Shown: in pieces, positions 54,471-63,975 of the stretch
Numbering within the stretch: position 1 is the stretch's first letter
Layout of the letters: every line of letters starts with the position of its first letter
Assembly: GCF_900086705.1 (NCBI RefSeq)
Contig: NZ_LT575483.1
Location: forward strand, 1,631,534 to 1,695,533
Direction: 5' to 3'
Length of the DNA stretch: 64,000 bases
Source of the DNA: Massilibacillus massiliensis
GTDB lineage: Bacteria > Bacillota > Negativicutes > FLKF01
The notes under the pieces: generated by a model
Databases searched by the model: none
The model's input: the letters and a program-made list of their open reading frames with translations, nothing else
Told to the model about the DNA's origin: nothing
Translations under genes and position numbers: made by a program

Positions 54471-55838
54471 TTATTTACGTTTGTCGTGCCAGCCTTCTAT
54501 ATTCGTTTGTCTCGCTCTGCCTATGCCAAGTGCTGCTGGCGGTACATCCTTTGTAATGGTTGAACCGGCACCAACATAAGCGCCTTTGCCAATGGTAACC
54601 GGTGATACTAAATTTGAATTACAGCCCACAAAGGCATGATCTTCAATCGTACTACGGAATTTATTTTTTCCATCATAATTTACCGTAATCGTACCACATC
54701 CCATGTTAACCCCAACGCCGATATCAGAATCACCGATATAGCTTAAATGCGGCAATTTAGAGCCTTCACCGACAACAGAGTTTTTAACTTCAACGAAATT
54801 GCCGATTTTTACACCCTTTGCAATTTTTGTGGATGGACGCAGATGTACATATGGTCCCATAATTACATCATCGCCAATTTCACATTCATGGGCATAAGAA
54901 AAATGCGCAGTAACATTATTACCGATTTTGGTATCGGTAAATCTACTGTTTGGACCAATTTCACAATTTTCTCCAATAGATGTATTCCCTTCAATCCAGG
55001 TAAACGGGTAAATAATCGTATCTTTTCCAATCGTAACCTGACAATCAATAAACGTACTTGCCGGATCCATAATTGTAACGCCCTGCTCCATCAGCAAAGC
55101 GTTCTTACGTCTGCGTAAAATCGCTTCTGCGCCAGCAAGCTGTCCCCGCGAATTAATGCCCAAAGTTTGTTCATAATCTTCGGCCACAACCGCCCAAACT
55201 TTTTGATTTTCTTTATTTAAAATTTCCAAAACATCCGTTAAATAATACTCACCCTGCGCATTCTTGCAATTTAATTTCGCCAAGGATTCAAACAAAGCAG
55301 CACGTTCAAAACAATAAATTCCAGAGTTTACTTCATCGACAAGAAGTTCCTCCGGAGTTGCGTCTTTTTGTTCTACAATTTTACTTACTGCGCCGCTTTG
55401 CGTTCTAATAATACGACCATACCCTGCAGCATTTGGCATCTTGGCCGTTAATACAGTCGCTTTTGCGCCTGCCTGTTTATGTTCACGATATAACTTTGCC
55501 AATAATTCACCTTCAAGTAACGGTGTATCACCACAAAGTACCATAACTGTCCCATCAAAATCTTTCAGCAGCTCACCTGCTTGCATCACTGCGTGCCCGG
55601 TTCCTAATTGTTCTTCTTGAACAACAAATTCTGCCTGTGCACCGATTGCTTCTTTTACGGTCTGCCCGCCAAAACCGACAACTACAATATTCTTCTCTGA
55701 ACCTGCTTGATTTGCAGCGTCTAATACATGCTGCAACATGGATCTTCCACCTACACGATGTAAAACTTTCGGCAATACCGATTTCATGCGAGTGCCTTTA
55801 CCTGCGGCTAAAATAACAGTTAACAGCCCTGCTGTCAT
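54471..55838 (-). CDS. glmU: bifunctional GlmU (GlcN-1-P acetyltransferase / UDP-GlcNAc pyrophosphorylase)
   Basis: 455 residues. N-terminal uridyltransferase: LTVILAAGKGTRMKSVLPKVLH, GTGHAVMQA, LCGDTPLL. C-terminal left-handed beta-helix acetyltransferase: NTSIGENCEIGPNSRF, LPHLSYIGDSDIGVGVNMGCGTITVNYDGKNK. It makes UDP-GlcNAc, the substrate of the wecB/tagO-type genes and of peptidoglycan. ATG behind GGAGGGATACT. Followed by prs and pth on the same strand. Confidence 0.97.
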   Translation of the reverse strand: MTAGLLTVILAAGKGTRMKSVLPKVLHRVGGRSMLQHVLDAANQAGSEKNIVVVGFGGQTVKEAIGAQAEFVVQEEQLGTGHAVMQAGELLKDFDGTVMVLCGDTPLLEGELLAKLYREHKQAGAKATVLTAKMPNAAGYGRIIRTQSGAVSKIVEQKDATPEELLVDEVNSGIYCFERAALFESLAKLNCKNAQGEYYLTDVLEILNKENQKVWAVVAEDYEQTLGINSRGQLAGAEAILRRRKNALLMEQGVTIMDPASTFIDCQVTIGKDTIIYPFTWIEGNTSIGENCEIGPNSRFTDTKIGNNVTAHFSYAHECEIGDDVIMGPYVHLRPSTKIAKGVKIGNFVEVKNSVVGEGSKLPHLSYIGDSDIGVGVNMGCGTITVNYDGKNKFRSTIEDHAFVGCNSNLVSPVTIGKGAYVGAGSTITKDVPPAALGIGRARQTNIEGWHDKRK

Positions 55839-56176
55839 AGTATCCCTCCAAATCTAAAATCCCCTACTCAGTAATCGGCTTTAAAATAAGAATGACTCCA
55901 ATGCAAGGTAATATCCCAAACAACGAGAGTCATTTTTTAATAAAACAACACTACTTTTTCGACTTCTTCGACATCGTATCATAATATCCTTCTGATAAAT
56001 AAACAAAAAATCACAAAATAGGTATTACGATAAACAACATCAATAAAACATAACATCTTTCTATTGTAAAAATTATTTTTGTGATTTGCAACCCTTTATT
56101 GCAGAAATATCGATATTTTTTTCACAAAAACAAAAAAGCACTGCTTTTTACAGTGCTTTTAACCAATAACTGTTAT
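55839..56176. other. intergenic region upstream of glmU
   Basis: No ORF. It holds an AATGACTC (55891-55898) / GAGTCATT (55927-55934) stem with a 28-nt loop upstream of glmU, of unknown purpose, and the terminator at 56135-56160 belonging to the nucleotidyltransferase gene. Confidence 0.5.
56135..56160 (-). terminator. terminator after the nucleotidyltransferase gene
   Basis: AAAGCACTG / CAGTGCTTT stem with a T run on the minus strand. Confidence 0.85.
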
Positions 56177-56926
56177 TTAAATAAAATATTGCCTTGCCAA
56201 TTCAATATCACTTATCTTATCCATATCCATTCCCAATTCCGGATAATTAGATAAGATGACGACACCGCGTACACCCAAAATTTCTGAAACACGATTTCTT
56301 GCCGCATCTACCGATAAATTCCCCAGAATAAATCTTATTAAGGTTCCCCAACCAAGTAACGATGCAAGTTTCCAAGGTTTCTTCCGATTCTTGATCATCT
56401 TCTCTGCCACAAGCATACACTGCGGAACAATATTGGGATTTACCAAAAAAATATTTCCCCCAGTAAATATACCATCACTTAATTTTACATACGTGCGTTT
56501 TGCTTGGGGAAATTTCACTTCACTTATTTGCTTTTCAATGATCGGATAATAAAAATCTCCGTCTTTTTCCTCACATTGTCTTATAAAATCATCGATGGCC
56601 TCAGTCGTAATAAACGGTACATCGACTGTCACAATTAAGGTTTTACAAGATGATTGTGACGCTTTAAGCCCTGATGTAACCGTATCCAAAATAGTTTTAC
56701 CACTTTGCGCAAAGGTTATATCATACTGCTTTAAAGGCATCCGGTCGGACAGATTGCTCGGTCCAGCTACAATAATTTTTGCGATATGCTTACTTTGCTG
56801 CAACGCTTCTAATATAAAGGAAAGCATAGGCTTACCACCAATGTCGATGAAAGCTTCATACATTTGCGCATGATCTGCACTCAGTTTCTTGCTTATACCA
56901 CCTGCTAACACAATCGCATTATACAT
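56177..56926 (-). CDS. MobA/GlmU-like nucleotidyltransferase
   Basis: 249 residues. The nucleotide-binding start NAIVLAGGISKKL and the motif GGKPMLSFILEALQQS, with TVDVPFI before a conserved acidic site, show the NTP_transferase/MobA fold. The substrate is unknown; possible roles are in cofactor or sugar-nucleotide synthesis. A MobA role in molybdopterin-guanine-dinucleotide synthesis is not supported by clear MobA motifs. ATG behind AGGAGGCTACA. Lies between a GntR regulator and glmU. Confidence 0.75.
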   Translation of the reverse strand: MYNAIVLAGGISKKLSADHAQMYEAFIDIGGKPMLSFILEALQQSKHIAKIIVAGPSNLSDRMPLKQYDITFAQSGKTILDTVTSGLKASQSSCKTLIVTVDVPFITTEAIDDFIRQCEEKDGDFYYPIIEKQISEVKFPQAKRTYVKLSDGIFTGGNIFLVNPNIVPQCMLVAEKMIKNRKKPWKLASLLGWGTLIRFILGNLSVDAARNRVSEILGVRGVVILSNYPELGMDMDKISDIELARQYFI

Positions 56927-56954
56927 TGTAGCCTCCTATGCCAATCGAACAATA

Positions 56955-57644
56955 TTATTTTTGTTTTTTCTCCATATTTTCCATGCTGATTAAAAGCGTC
57001 TGTTCTGATTTTTCCATATGATGTTCTGCCGCTTTTTGCGCAAGTTCCACATTGCCTTGTGCAATTGCTTCAACCATTTGTCTGTGTTCTTCTAAAGTTT
57101 CTTTTAAACGACCTGGATAAGACATAGAAGTAGAACGAAACCGCGTCAATTGTTCACGTAAATTATAAATAATACCAACTAATCTTGTATTGCGGCTTGC
57201 CTGATATAAGATATCATGAAATTCTGTATCTGTTTCAACGATTTTTTCCATATCATTTTGTTCTATGTATTCACCAATTAGTACAAGTAAACGCTCCAAA
57301 CGTTCTAGTTCTTCATCCGTAATCCGTTCCGCAGCAAGACCGCTTGCCAAAGAATCTAAAGATGTACGAATCTCAAAAACCTCATTGACATCGCGAATCG
57401 AAAGGTTAGCTACATATGTACCACGCCTTGGCATCATAATAACATACCCTTCCAATTCTAATTTACGAATTGCCTCACGCACCGGTGTGCGGCTCACGCC
57501 CAATTCTTCTGCCAATTGTATTTCCATTAAACGTTCACCGGGTTTTAGCACCCCTCCGCGAATTGCTTCACGTAATGTTTCGCAAACAACTTCGCGTAAT
57601 GGTTGATAACTATCCAATTTTATTGGTGCTAATCTTCGTTGCAT
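56955..57644 (-). CDS. GntR-family regulator, FadR/FCD type
   Basis: 229 residues. The winged-helix region ETLREAIRGGVLKPGERLMEIQLAEELGVSRTPVREAIRKLELEG is classical GntR. The C-terminal all-helical FCD domain (EVFEIRTSLDSLASGLAAER, ETDTEFHDILYQASRN, LEEHRQMVEAIAQGNVELAQKAAEHHM) has the His/Asp residues that bind a metal and carboxylate ligand. It lies just after ispE and before the nucleotidyltransferase on the same strand; its targets are unknown. ATG behind GAGGAGAAATT. Confidence 0.92.
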   Translation of the reverse strand: MQRRLAPIKLDSYQPLREVVCETLREAIRGGVLKPGERLMEIQLAEELGVSRTPVREAIRKLELEGYVIMMPRRGTYVANLSIRDVNEVFEIRTSLDSLASGLAAERITDEELERLERLLVLIGEYIEQNDMEKIVETDTEFHDILYQASRNTRLVGIIYNLREQLTRFRSTSMSYPGRLKETLEEHRQMVEAIAQGNVELAQKAAEHHMEKSEQTLLISMENMEKKQK

Positions 57645-57653
57645 AATTTCTCC

Positions 57654-58517
57654 TCAACTCCCACAAACTGTTTTTGTTAAAAATATCTGTGTTTTATCCA
57701 AGCCTTTTAATTTTTCTGCGATATAAGCAGCTCTTTCTTGATCCGGCGTAATTCCAAAGACGGTTGGACCACTTCCAGACATCAAACTCGCCAGAGCACC
57801 ATGCTGCAGCATAAGCCGCTTGAGTCTCTCAATTTCAGCATGCTCTTCCATAGTAACACTTTCTAGTACATTACACAATAATTTACTGATATTTTGTAAA
57901 TCCCCTTGTGTTAAACACTCAATAATATCTGTAGTTTTTGGATGTGCATTGACGCTAAGCGCATTATAATTTTGATATGCCCAAGCAGTCGATATGGAAA
58001 TTTGTGGTTTTGCTAAAATAACATAACACACAGGCATATCCGCCAAACGTTCTAAAATTTCGCCTCGCCCTGTCGCCAGCATCGTTCCACCTCGCATACA
58101 AAAAGGAACATCAGAACCTACCTGCGCACCTAATTCACAAAGTTCATCGTCATCTAACCCTAAAGAAAATAGCTGATTTAGCGCCAAAATAACAGCTGCG
58201 GCATCTGCACTTCCGCCAGCCAGACCAGCTGCAACTGGAATCCGCTTCGTCAATTCCATATGAATCCCTTGCGTAAGCTTAAACCGATCCACCATAAGCT
58301 TTGCTGCTTTATAAGCTAAATTATGCTCTACACGAATCACACCCGGAACATCACTGATTAGCTGTATGCCTTCAGCTTTAGAACTAAGTCGAACTTTTAA
58401 TTGATCCGCCAATTCGATTTGCTGCATCACCATTGAAACTTCATGATACTGATCTGGTCTTTTCCCTAATATATCTAAAGTTAAATTTATTTTCGCACGT
58501 GCATCTACTGTTAACAT
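57654..58517 (-). CDS. ispE: 4-diphosphocytidyl-2-C-methyl-D-erythritol kinase
   Basis: 287 residues. GHMP kinase of the MEP isoprenoid pathway. Visible: VDARAKINLTLDILGKRPD, the ATP loop IPVAAGLAGGSADAAAVI, GSDVPFCMRGGTMLATGRGE and LMSGSGPTVFG. ATG overlaps the cheW stop (TAATG), so the two are coupled. Followed by the GntR gene after a short gap. Confidence 0.96.
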   Translation of the reverse strand: MLTVDARAKINLTLDILGKRPDQYHEVSMVMQQIELADQLKVRLSSKAEGIQLISDVPGVIRVEHNLAYKAAKLMVDRFKLTQGIHMELTKRIPVAAGLAGGSADAAAVILALNQLFSLGLDDDELCELGAQVGSDVPFCMRGGTMLATGRGEILERLADMPVCYVILAKPQISISTAWAYQNYNALSVNAHPKTTDIIECLTQGDLQNISKLLCNVLESVTMEEHAEIERLKRLMLQHGALASLMSGSGPTVFGITPDQERAAYIAEKLKGLDKTQIFLTKTVCGS

Positions 58518-58984
58518 TACAAACTCCCATTCATCGCCTTGATATCTTGTACTTCTTTTGCTGAAAAAATTTCTTCAATGTCTAATAAAATCAGTAAACG
58601 ATCGTTTACCTTGCCAACTCCTGGAACCTGCTTCATATCAAGTTTTGCTGCTGCTGGCGGAAGATCAATATCAGCGTTTGGAACATGCCTCACTTCAGTA
58701 ACTGCATCGACAATAATTCCCATGCATCTACCGTCGACCTCAACTACCACGATTCTGCTTTCGTCTGTCGGCGCATCTGCCTTCAGTCCAAAGCGTTTTC
58801 TTATATCCACGACAGGAACAATCTCACCGCGTAAATTGATAATTCCCTCCATGAACTCCGGAGCATTTGGTACTTTAGTAAATGGCATAATACGGTTGAT
58901 ATCCTTGACTTTTGTAATGGGCAATGCATATTCTTCTGTGGCTAAACGAAATGCGAGGATTTGTAAATCTTCACGATTGTCCAT
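58517..58984 (-). CDS. cheW: chemotaxis adaptor CheW
   Basis: 155 residues. LQILAFRLATEEYALPITKV, PNAPEFMEGIINLRGEIVPVVDIRKRFGL, VVEVDGRCMGIIVDAVTEV and VPGVGKVNDRLLILLDIEEIF are the CheW fold. It couples chemoreceptors to CheA. No other chemotaxis gene is nearby, so its coupling to ispE looks accidental or regulatory. ATG at 58984 is behind GGAGTGCTCGCA; seven codons further up are open but less likely. Confidence 0.95.
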   Translation of the reverse strand: MDNREDLQILAFRLATEEYALPITKVKDINRIMPFTKVPNAPEFMEGIINLRGEIVPVVDIRKRFGLKADAPTDESRIVVVEVDGRCMGIIVDAVTEVRHVPNADIDLPPAAAKLDMKQVPGVGKVNDRLLILLDIEEIFSAKEVQDIKAMNGSL

Positions 58985-59069
58985 TGCGAGCACTCCATTC
59001 TTCATGTATTTAACTTAACATTGTTTCTACATGATGGTGGTTTTTGCCTGCAAATTCAGTTGTAAAATT

Positions 59070-61748
59070 TTAAATAAAAGAATTTTTTAGCAATGGACTA
59101 GCTGGTTCATAAGGAATGATCAACTCTTCTAAAGGTTTATGATCTTCCTGTATTTCATCCGACTCCAATACAAATTGTTGAATTGCCTGCATGGCTTCGT
59201 TATAGTGTTCATAGAAAATGACAATAAAATCTCCTGGAGTCGCATTCTTTAAAGCGGTTTGAATCGCTTCGTTTTCGGATAAGATGATGTTTACCCGCTC
59301 TGTTAAAAAGCCAGTCGTCTTTACACCTTCAGCCAATATGCCTGCGGTTTCACCAACCTTTCGGCCTCTTAAATCGCAATCTTCTTTGATATAAAGCTGA
59401 TCAAAGCCTTTACCTGCGGTTTTTCCAATATTATAGATTACATCATCACGACGGTCGCCGGGAACACCAATGACCCCAACCAATCGTTTTGCCCCGAGTC
59501 GCCGTATCGTCTGTATAACAGCCTCATAGCCAGCAAAATTATGACCATAATCTAAGCAAACATCAATATCTTTCATATGAAATAAATTTAGACGTCCAAC
59601 ATTCTCGACAAATTCCATCAACCCTCGTTTGATACATTCAATATCAACACCATAACCAAAACTTGCGGCAATGGCTGCTAACGCATTTTGTATATTATGT
59701 TTTGCCGCACCTCCTAAAGACACTGGAATATCTTTTACATTTAAAATCACTTCGTCTTGATTTCCGCAAGCAATATAAATTTTATCATGTTTTATGAACA
59801 CGGCTTTACCACCGGCTCCCAAATGTCGCCGTACTAAAATATTATTACCTGTCATGCTAAAATACACGACTTGTGCCTGCACACGCGAAGTAAGCTTTGG
59901 TGCAAAAACATCATCTGCATTGATCACAGCCGTCCCATTTACTGCAGCCAGCTCAAGTACCAATGATTTGATATGCGCCAAATCATCTAACGTTTCAATG
60001 CCATCTTGACCTAAATGATCTTCACTGATATTGGTTACAATTCCAACATCACAACGATCAAAACCCAATCCCGCTCGGACGATTCCACCTCGTGCGGTTT
60101 CTAAAACTGCAACCTCTACTCGGTCATCATGTAAAACCATCTTTGCACTCATCGGCCCGCTGCAGTCACCAGCCATTTGACACTGATCATCGAAAAACAC
60201 GCCCTCTGTCGTTGTCATCCCCACATGAAAACCAGCTTTTTGATAAATCGCACTGAGCATTCTTGTAACGGTTGTCTTCCCATTTGTCCCTGTAATCGCA
60301 ATGACAGGAATACGTCCATCGCTGCCATAAGGAAATAAATATTCAACAATTTCGCCGCCCACATCACGCGCTTGTCCGGCGCTTGGATAATGATGCATAC
60401 GGATGCCCGGTGCAGCATTGATTTCAATAATTGCACCATTTTTATCATCGATTGGTTTTCCTATATCTTTTGCGATAATATCCATTCCCATAATATCTAA
60501 GCCAATCATTTGCGCAATCCGCTGTGCCAATCGCACATTTTCCGGATGCACACTAGCAGTCACATCTACTGCAGTTCCACCTGTACTGATATTTGCAGTT
60601 TCTTTGATTTTTACAATCCGTTTTGCCTCAGGTACAAGACTTGGCGTAAGTTGCTGTTTTTCTAAAACAAGCAAAGAAATCGCATCTAAAGAAATGTTGG
60701 TCAATGGCTTATCGTGACCTTCTCCGCGCAGTGGATTTTGATTTGCAAGGCAAACCAATTCCTCCACCGTATGCGTTCCATCTCCAATAATATAAGCCGG
60801 AATACGCTCTGCTGCCGCCACCAATTGATTGTTGACCATACACAAGCGATACTGCCGCCCAACAACATAGTTTTCCACTAAAACTTCATGATCATAGGCC
60901 CGTGCAACTTGAAAGGCTTGCCGAATCTCCTGCTCACTATGAATATTTACCGTAACACCGCGTCCATGACTCCCAGCGAGTGGTTTTACAACTACGCTGC
61001 AATTCAGTGTACGCCAAGCCTCTACAGCCTCTGTTTCATTGGTAACAATAAAATTTTGTGGAACACTAATTCCATGCTCTGACAAAAATTGTGTTGTCAA
61101 ATATTTATTAGCGACTAAATCCGTCGCAAGTAAACTCGTTTGATTTGTAACAGTTGACCATATCTTTTTTACATGCTTGCCTTGTCCCAAAATCAGCAAA
61201 TCTTCGTCTGCAAATCGATGGATTGGTATATCACGTTTTTTAGCAGCCTGATAAATAGCCGCTGCACTAGGTCCCAATTGTAAACTTTCACGCAAGGTTT
61301 TTAACTTTCCAAGCGGTGTAGCAAGATCAAATGGTTCATTCATAATCAGTGCATTTAAAAAACTTTCTATTAAATACGCACATTTTTTTGCAATCGTTTC
61401 TGTTTTATAACCTACAATTACATCATAGATTTCCTGTTCATCACTTACGCGTGCTTTACCATAACCTACTTTGTCACCACAAAGATTTTGCAATTCCAGC
61501 AGTAAATGCTCAAAGATATGCGCTAAATAGGTACCCTCTCTTAGCCGTTCTACAAATCCGCCACGATGCCCTACAGAACAGTAATGTTCTTCTAAGCTCG
61601 GAACTTGCTCTAACAAGCGATCGACAAAGCCATCGATCTTTGAACTCGGTGTATCTACATATTGTCCCAAAGACAATTTGATCCAAAGAACAGAGCGATA
61701 ACTAAAAATATTCGCACCTCTGAGTACATTAAGCTTCAATATTTTCAT
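59070..61748 (-). CDS. cphA: cyanophycin synthetase
   Basis: About 892 residues. It polymerises Asp and Arg into the storage polymer cyanophycin. The N-terminal domain leads into an ATP-grasp part (LNCSVVVKPLAGSHGRGVTVNI, KNGAIIEINAAPGIRMHHYPSAG) and a Mur-ligase-like C-terminal domain (IPVIAITGTNGKTTVTRMLSAI, ARGGIVRAGLGFDRCDVGIVTNISEDHLG, DYGHNFAGYEAVIQ). Length matches the family. ATG at 61748 behind AGGAGGCTGA, with another ATG one codon earlier. cphB lies just upstream, 11 nt apart, so synthesis and breakdown are co-transcribed. Confidence 0.96.
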   Translation of the reverse strand: MKILKLNVLRGANIFSYRSVLWIKLSLGQYVDTPSSKIDGFVDRLLEQVPSLEEHYCSVGHRGGFVERLREGTYLAHIFEHLLLELQNLCGDKVGYGKARVSDEQEIYDVIVGYKTETIAKKCAYLIESFLNALIMNEPFDLATPLGKLKTLRESLQLGPSAAAIYQAAKKRDIPIHRFADEDLLILGQGKHVKKIWSTVTNQTSLLATDLVANKYLTTQFLSEHGISVPQNFIVTNETEAVEAWRTLNCSVVVKPLAGSHGRGVTVNIHSEQEIRQAFQVARAYDHEVLVENYVVGRQYRLCMVNNQLVAAAERIPAYIIGDGTHTVEELVCLANQNPLRGEGHDKPLTNISLDAISLLVLEKQQLTPSLVPEAKRIVKIKETANISTGGTAVDVTASVHPENVRLAQRIAQMIGLDIMGMDIIAKDIGKPIDDKNGAIIEINAAPGIRMHHYPSAGQARDVGGEIVEYLFPYGSDGRIPVIAITGTNGKTTVTRMLSAIYQKAGFHVGMTTTEGVFFDDQCQMAGDCSGPMSAKMVLHDDRVEVAVLETARGGIVRAGLGFDRCDVGIVTNISEDHLGQDGIETLDDLAHIKSLVLELAAVNGTAVINADDVFAPKLTSRVQAQVVYFSMTGNNILVRRHLGAGGKAVFIKHDKIYIACGNQDEVILNVKDIPVSLGGAAKHNIQNALAAIAASFGYGVDIECIKRGLMEFVENVGRLNLFHMKDIDVCLDYGHNFAGYEAVIQTIRRLGAKRLVGVIGVPGDRRDDVIYNIGKTAGKGFDQLYIKEDCDLRGRKVGETAGILAEGVKTTGFLTERVNIILSENEAIQTALKNATPGDFIVIFYEHYNEAMQAIQQFVLESDEIQEDHKPLEELIIPYEPASPLLKNSFI

Positions 61749-61759
61749 CATTCAGCCTC

Positions 61760-62572
61760 CTATTTGTGCGAAACATATGGTTTACGATTTCGTAAATCAT
61801 ATCCAAAGCCATTCGGTAAAATATGCAAAATTACATTTGTAATTGCCAAGGGATCAAACAGACTCGATTCTGAGATATTCGAATGTACGATTTGCCTGCC
61901 ATCTACAATGGTTACCGTTTGTGATCCAACAACACAACATTTGCCGTTTGCCTCTACCAAAATTGCTGTATCTTCATCTATTCCAATTCCGATCACATTT
62001 GGATTTTGCGCCACCACAGCCAGCAGACGATTGATTCTGCCTCTTTGGGCAAAATGTTGATCAATCACAACCTTGTCAATGAAGCCCATTCCTTCTGCCA
62101 TGCTAATGGTCGCCTTTTTCGGCGTCTCACTGGAATCTCCACCGATAATCATCGTATGACTCATCACAGAAGCACCTGCACTGGTTCCGGCAAGCACCGC
62201 TCCCTTCGCAAAAGTTTCTTTGATTGCCTTATCTATCACTGAACCACCCAAAATACTCGTCAAACGCAGCTGGTCTCCGCCGGTAAAAAAGATTCCTGTA
62301 TAAGTCGAAAAATTCTCTGCTAAATGTTGATCAAATGCCTGTATACGATCTGCAATATGGATAATGTCCACTTCTTTCGCACCGAGCCATTCAAATACTA
62401 ATTTATATTCAACACCGACTTCCTCAGGCAGCTCTGTGGCTGTTGTCATAACCGCAATCTTTGCATCTCTGCCCCCTGCACGCTCGATAAATGTACGAAG
62501 TATTTGACATTCACCGGATTTATCCTCATTCCCACCAATAATCAACAATACCCCTTCAACCTTGCTTTGCAT
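61760..62572 (-). CDS. cphB: cyanophycinase
   Basis: 270 residues. A serine peptidase of the S51 type that hydrolyses cyanophycin to beta-Asp-Arg dipeptides. The nucleophile is in VLAGTSAGASVMS; GGDQLRLTSILGG and GIGIDEDTAILVE are also typical. It starts MQSKVEGVLLIIGGNEDKSG at 62572 behind GGAGGCTAAT. No signal peptide, so it is an intracellular enzyme. First gene of the cphB-cphA unit. Confidence 0.95.
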   Translation of the reverse strand: MQSKVEGVLLIIGGNEDKSGECQILRTFIERAGGRDAKIAVMTTATELPEEVGVEYKLVFEWLGAKEVDIIHIADRIQAFDQHLAENFSTYTGIFFTGGDQLRLTSILGGSVIDKAIKETFAKGAVLAGTSAGASVMSHTMIIGGDSSETPKKATISMAEGMGFIDKVVIDQHFAQRGRINRLLAVVAQNPNVIGIGIDEDTAILVEANGKCCVVGSQTVTIVDGRQIVHSNISESSLFDPLAITNVILHILPNGFGYDLRNRKPYVSHK

Positions 62573-62844
62573 ATTAGCCTCCAAATCATAAATGTAGACT
62601 TCGTTTAGGTGAAGTTTCGCCTTCATCTAATCCTTGCCAAATTGTCCAAAAACCGTTTCTACGCTCACCCAAAAGTAAGGCGCTATGCGGTTTTGTCATT
62701 AGATAAAATCATCTTATACGAAATAGAACTCTCTATATTATTTGCCAACAATTCGGAAATTATATACATATTATTTTTAAAAAACACCATTCGAGGTGAA
62801 AAATCATAAAATAATAAATAAATCATAAGAACAGGAGGCTTCTC

Positions 62845-63222
62845 ATGGACAATATATTAGAAAAAAAACGTGAGACTACAATACCCCAAAATAGGATCAT
62901 TCGTATTGTAAAATCTTCACGTTTGCTTACCATCTTAGACGGTGATACTCTCATTTATCAATATCCTATTGCCATAGGCAAGCCAAGCACACCTACACCA
63001 GAAGGCAACTATGTAATCGCAACAAAAATCAATAACCCCGGCGGCATTTTAGGCTCACGCTGGATGGGATTAAATTATGATGCCTATGGAATCCACGGAA
63101 CCAATAGACCTTGGCTGATCGGTCAGATGGTTTCCAACGGCTGCATTCGTATGCATAATCAAAATGTTGAAACACTCTACTCTCTTGTGGCTTTAGGAAC
63201 CCCCGTTTACATTCGGAATTGA
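62845..63222 (+). CDS. L,D-transpeptidase (YkuD family)
   Basis: 125 residues. The catalytic motif runs from GIHGTNRPWLIGQMVSNGCI into RM (HGTnrP then SNGCIRM), complete. There is no signal peptide or anchor: the protein starts MDNILEKKRETTIPQNRI. So export would need another route, or it acts inside. L,D-transpeptidases make 3-3 peptidoglycan links. ATG behind ACAGGAGGCTTCTC. It ends overlapping the convergent HipA-like gene by 30 bp. Confidence 0.85.
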   Translation: MDNILEKKRETTIPQNRIIRIVKSSRLLTILDGDTLIYQYPIAIGKPSTPTPEGNYVIATKINNPGGILGSRWMGLNYDAYGIHGTNRPWLIGQMVSNGCIRMHNQNVETLYSLVALGTPVYIRN

Positions 63223-63975
63223 TGCCGTTAGCATGGCCGCGACTTCTTCTGCCATCTTACATCGCGTAAGAAGAAATGTTTTCAATTCTGCTCTAGTCTC
63301 TATATCGCTGAGCCATTCTTCTGGAATATCATCCACAATTTGTTCGATTTGTTCTTTTGTAATTGTTTGAAACTTCTCGACATAAGAAACAAAATCACCT
63401 TCTTGTAAATAATGCCGCAATAAGGTTCCATAAGCACGCCGCTTATTTAACTTAACACCGTTCAGCATAATTGCTAAATTTTCTTTTTCCCATCTGCCGC
63501 TGCCAAATAAGTGAGAGTTATCAATTGCATACATGCGGTAGCCATCGATTTCACGACGAATTAACATGTTTTTTCCATTTAAGGTTCGATCCCCATTATG
63601 AAACAAGTGATCAAATAACATCACCCCAGCAAATTGCTGCTTATTGGTTACCGCCTGCAAATGATAATGATGCACATATTTACAGTCCCGTAAATAATAC
63701 GTTGCAAAATGTAATCCGGCGATGACTCTTGCCCGCACCAATCGTTTAGAGCTTTTAATGAACTCCTCTGTTAAGGTCATCATATCACTGCGTGGAAAAC
63801 AAAGATCTGTTAATTGACCTATGCGGCTGGCTATATATTCATTTACTAAAACCTTAGTTCCCAATCGATTATTCTTTAACTTAACAACATAAGTTTCATC
63901 ATCATCCGCTCTGATCAAACGTGGCACTGTTACCCCGACACCAATTGCACCTATATATTCCTTTGCAAAAAGCAT
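63193..63975 (-). CDS. HipA-like kinase domain protein
   Basis: 260 residues. It resembles the small HipA-like (HipA_2) family: N-terminal nucleotide loop GAIGVGVTVPRLIRADDDETYVVKLKN, then RVIAGLHFATYYL, FAGVMLFDHLFHNGDRTLNGKNMLI (catalytic loop HNGDR...N) and YAIDNSHLFGSGRW (DNS in place of DFG). Likely a Ser/Thr-type kinase fold. No HipB-like antitoxin is next to it. The ATG at 63975 is 6 nt from GGAGGG; an earlier ATG is too close. The 3' end overlaps the L,D-transpeptidase. Confidence 0.7.
   Translation of the reverse strand: MLFAKEYIGAIGVGVTVPRLIRADDDETYVVKLKNNRLGTKVLVNEYIASRIGQLTDLCFPRSDMMTLTEEFIKSSKRLVRARVIAGLHFATYYLRDCKYVHHYHLQAVTNKQQFAGVMLFDHLFHNGDRTLNGKNMLIRREIDGYRMYAIDNSHLFGSGRWEKENLAIMLNGVKLNKRRAYGTLLRHYLQEGDFVSYVEKFQTITKEQIEQIVDDIPEEWLSDIETRAELKTFLLTRCKMAEEVAAMLTASIPNVNGGS

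Noticed and set aside
56177-56926. MobA for molybdopterin guanine dinucleotide synthesis
   Set aside because: The nucleotidyltransferase fold is clear, but MobA-specific motifs are not, and it lies far from the fdh/mod genes.
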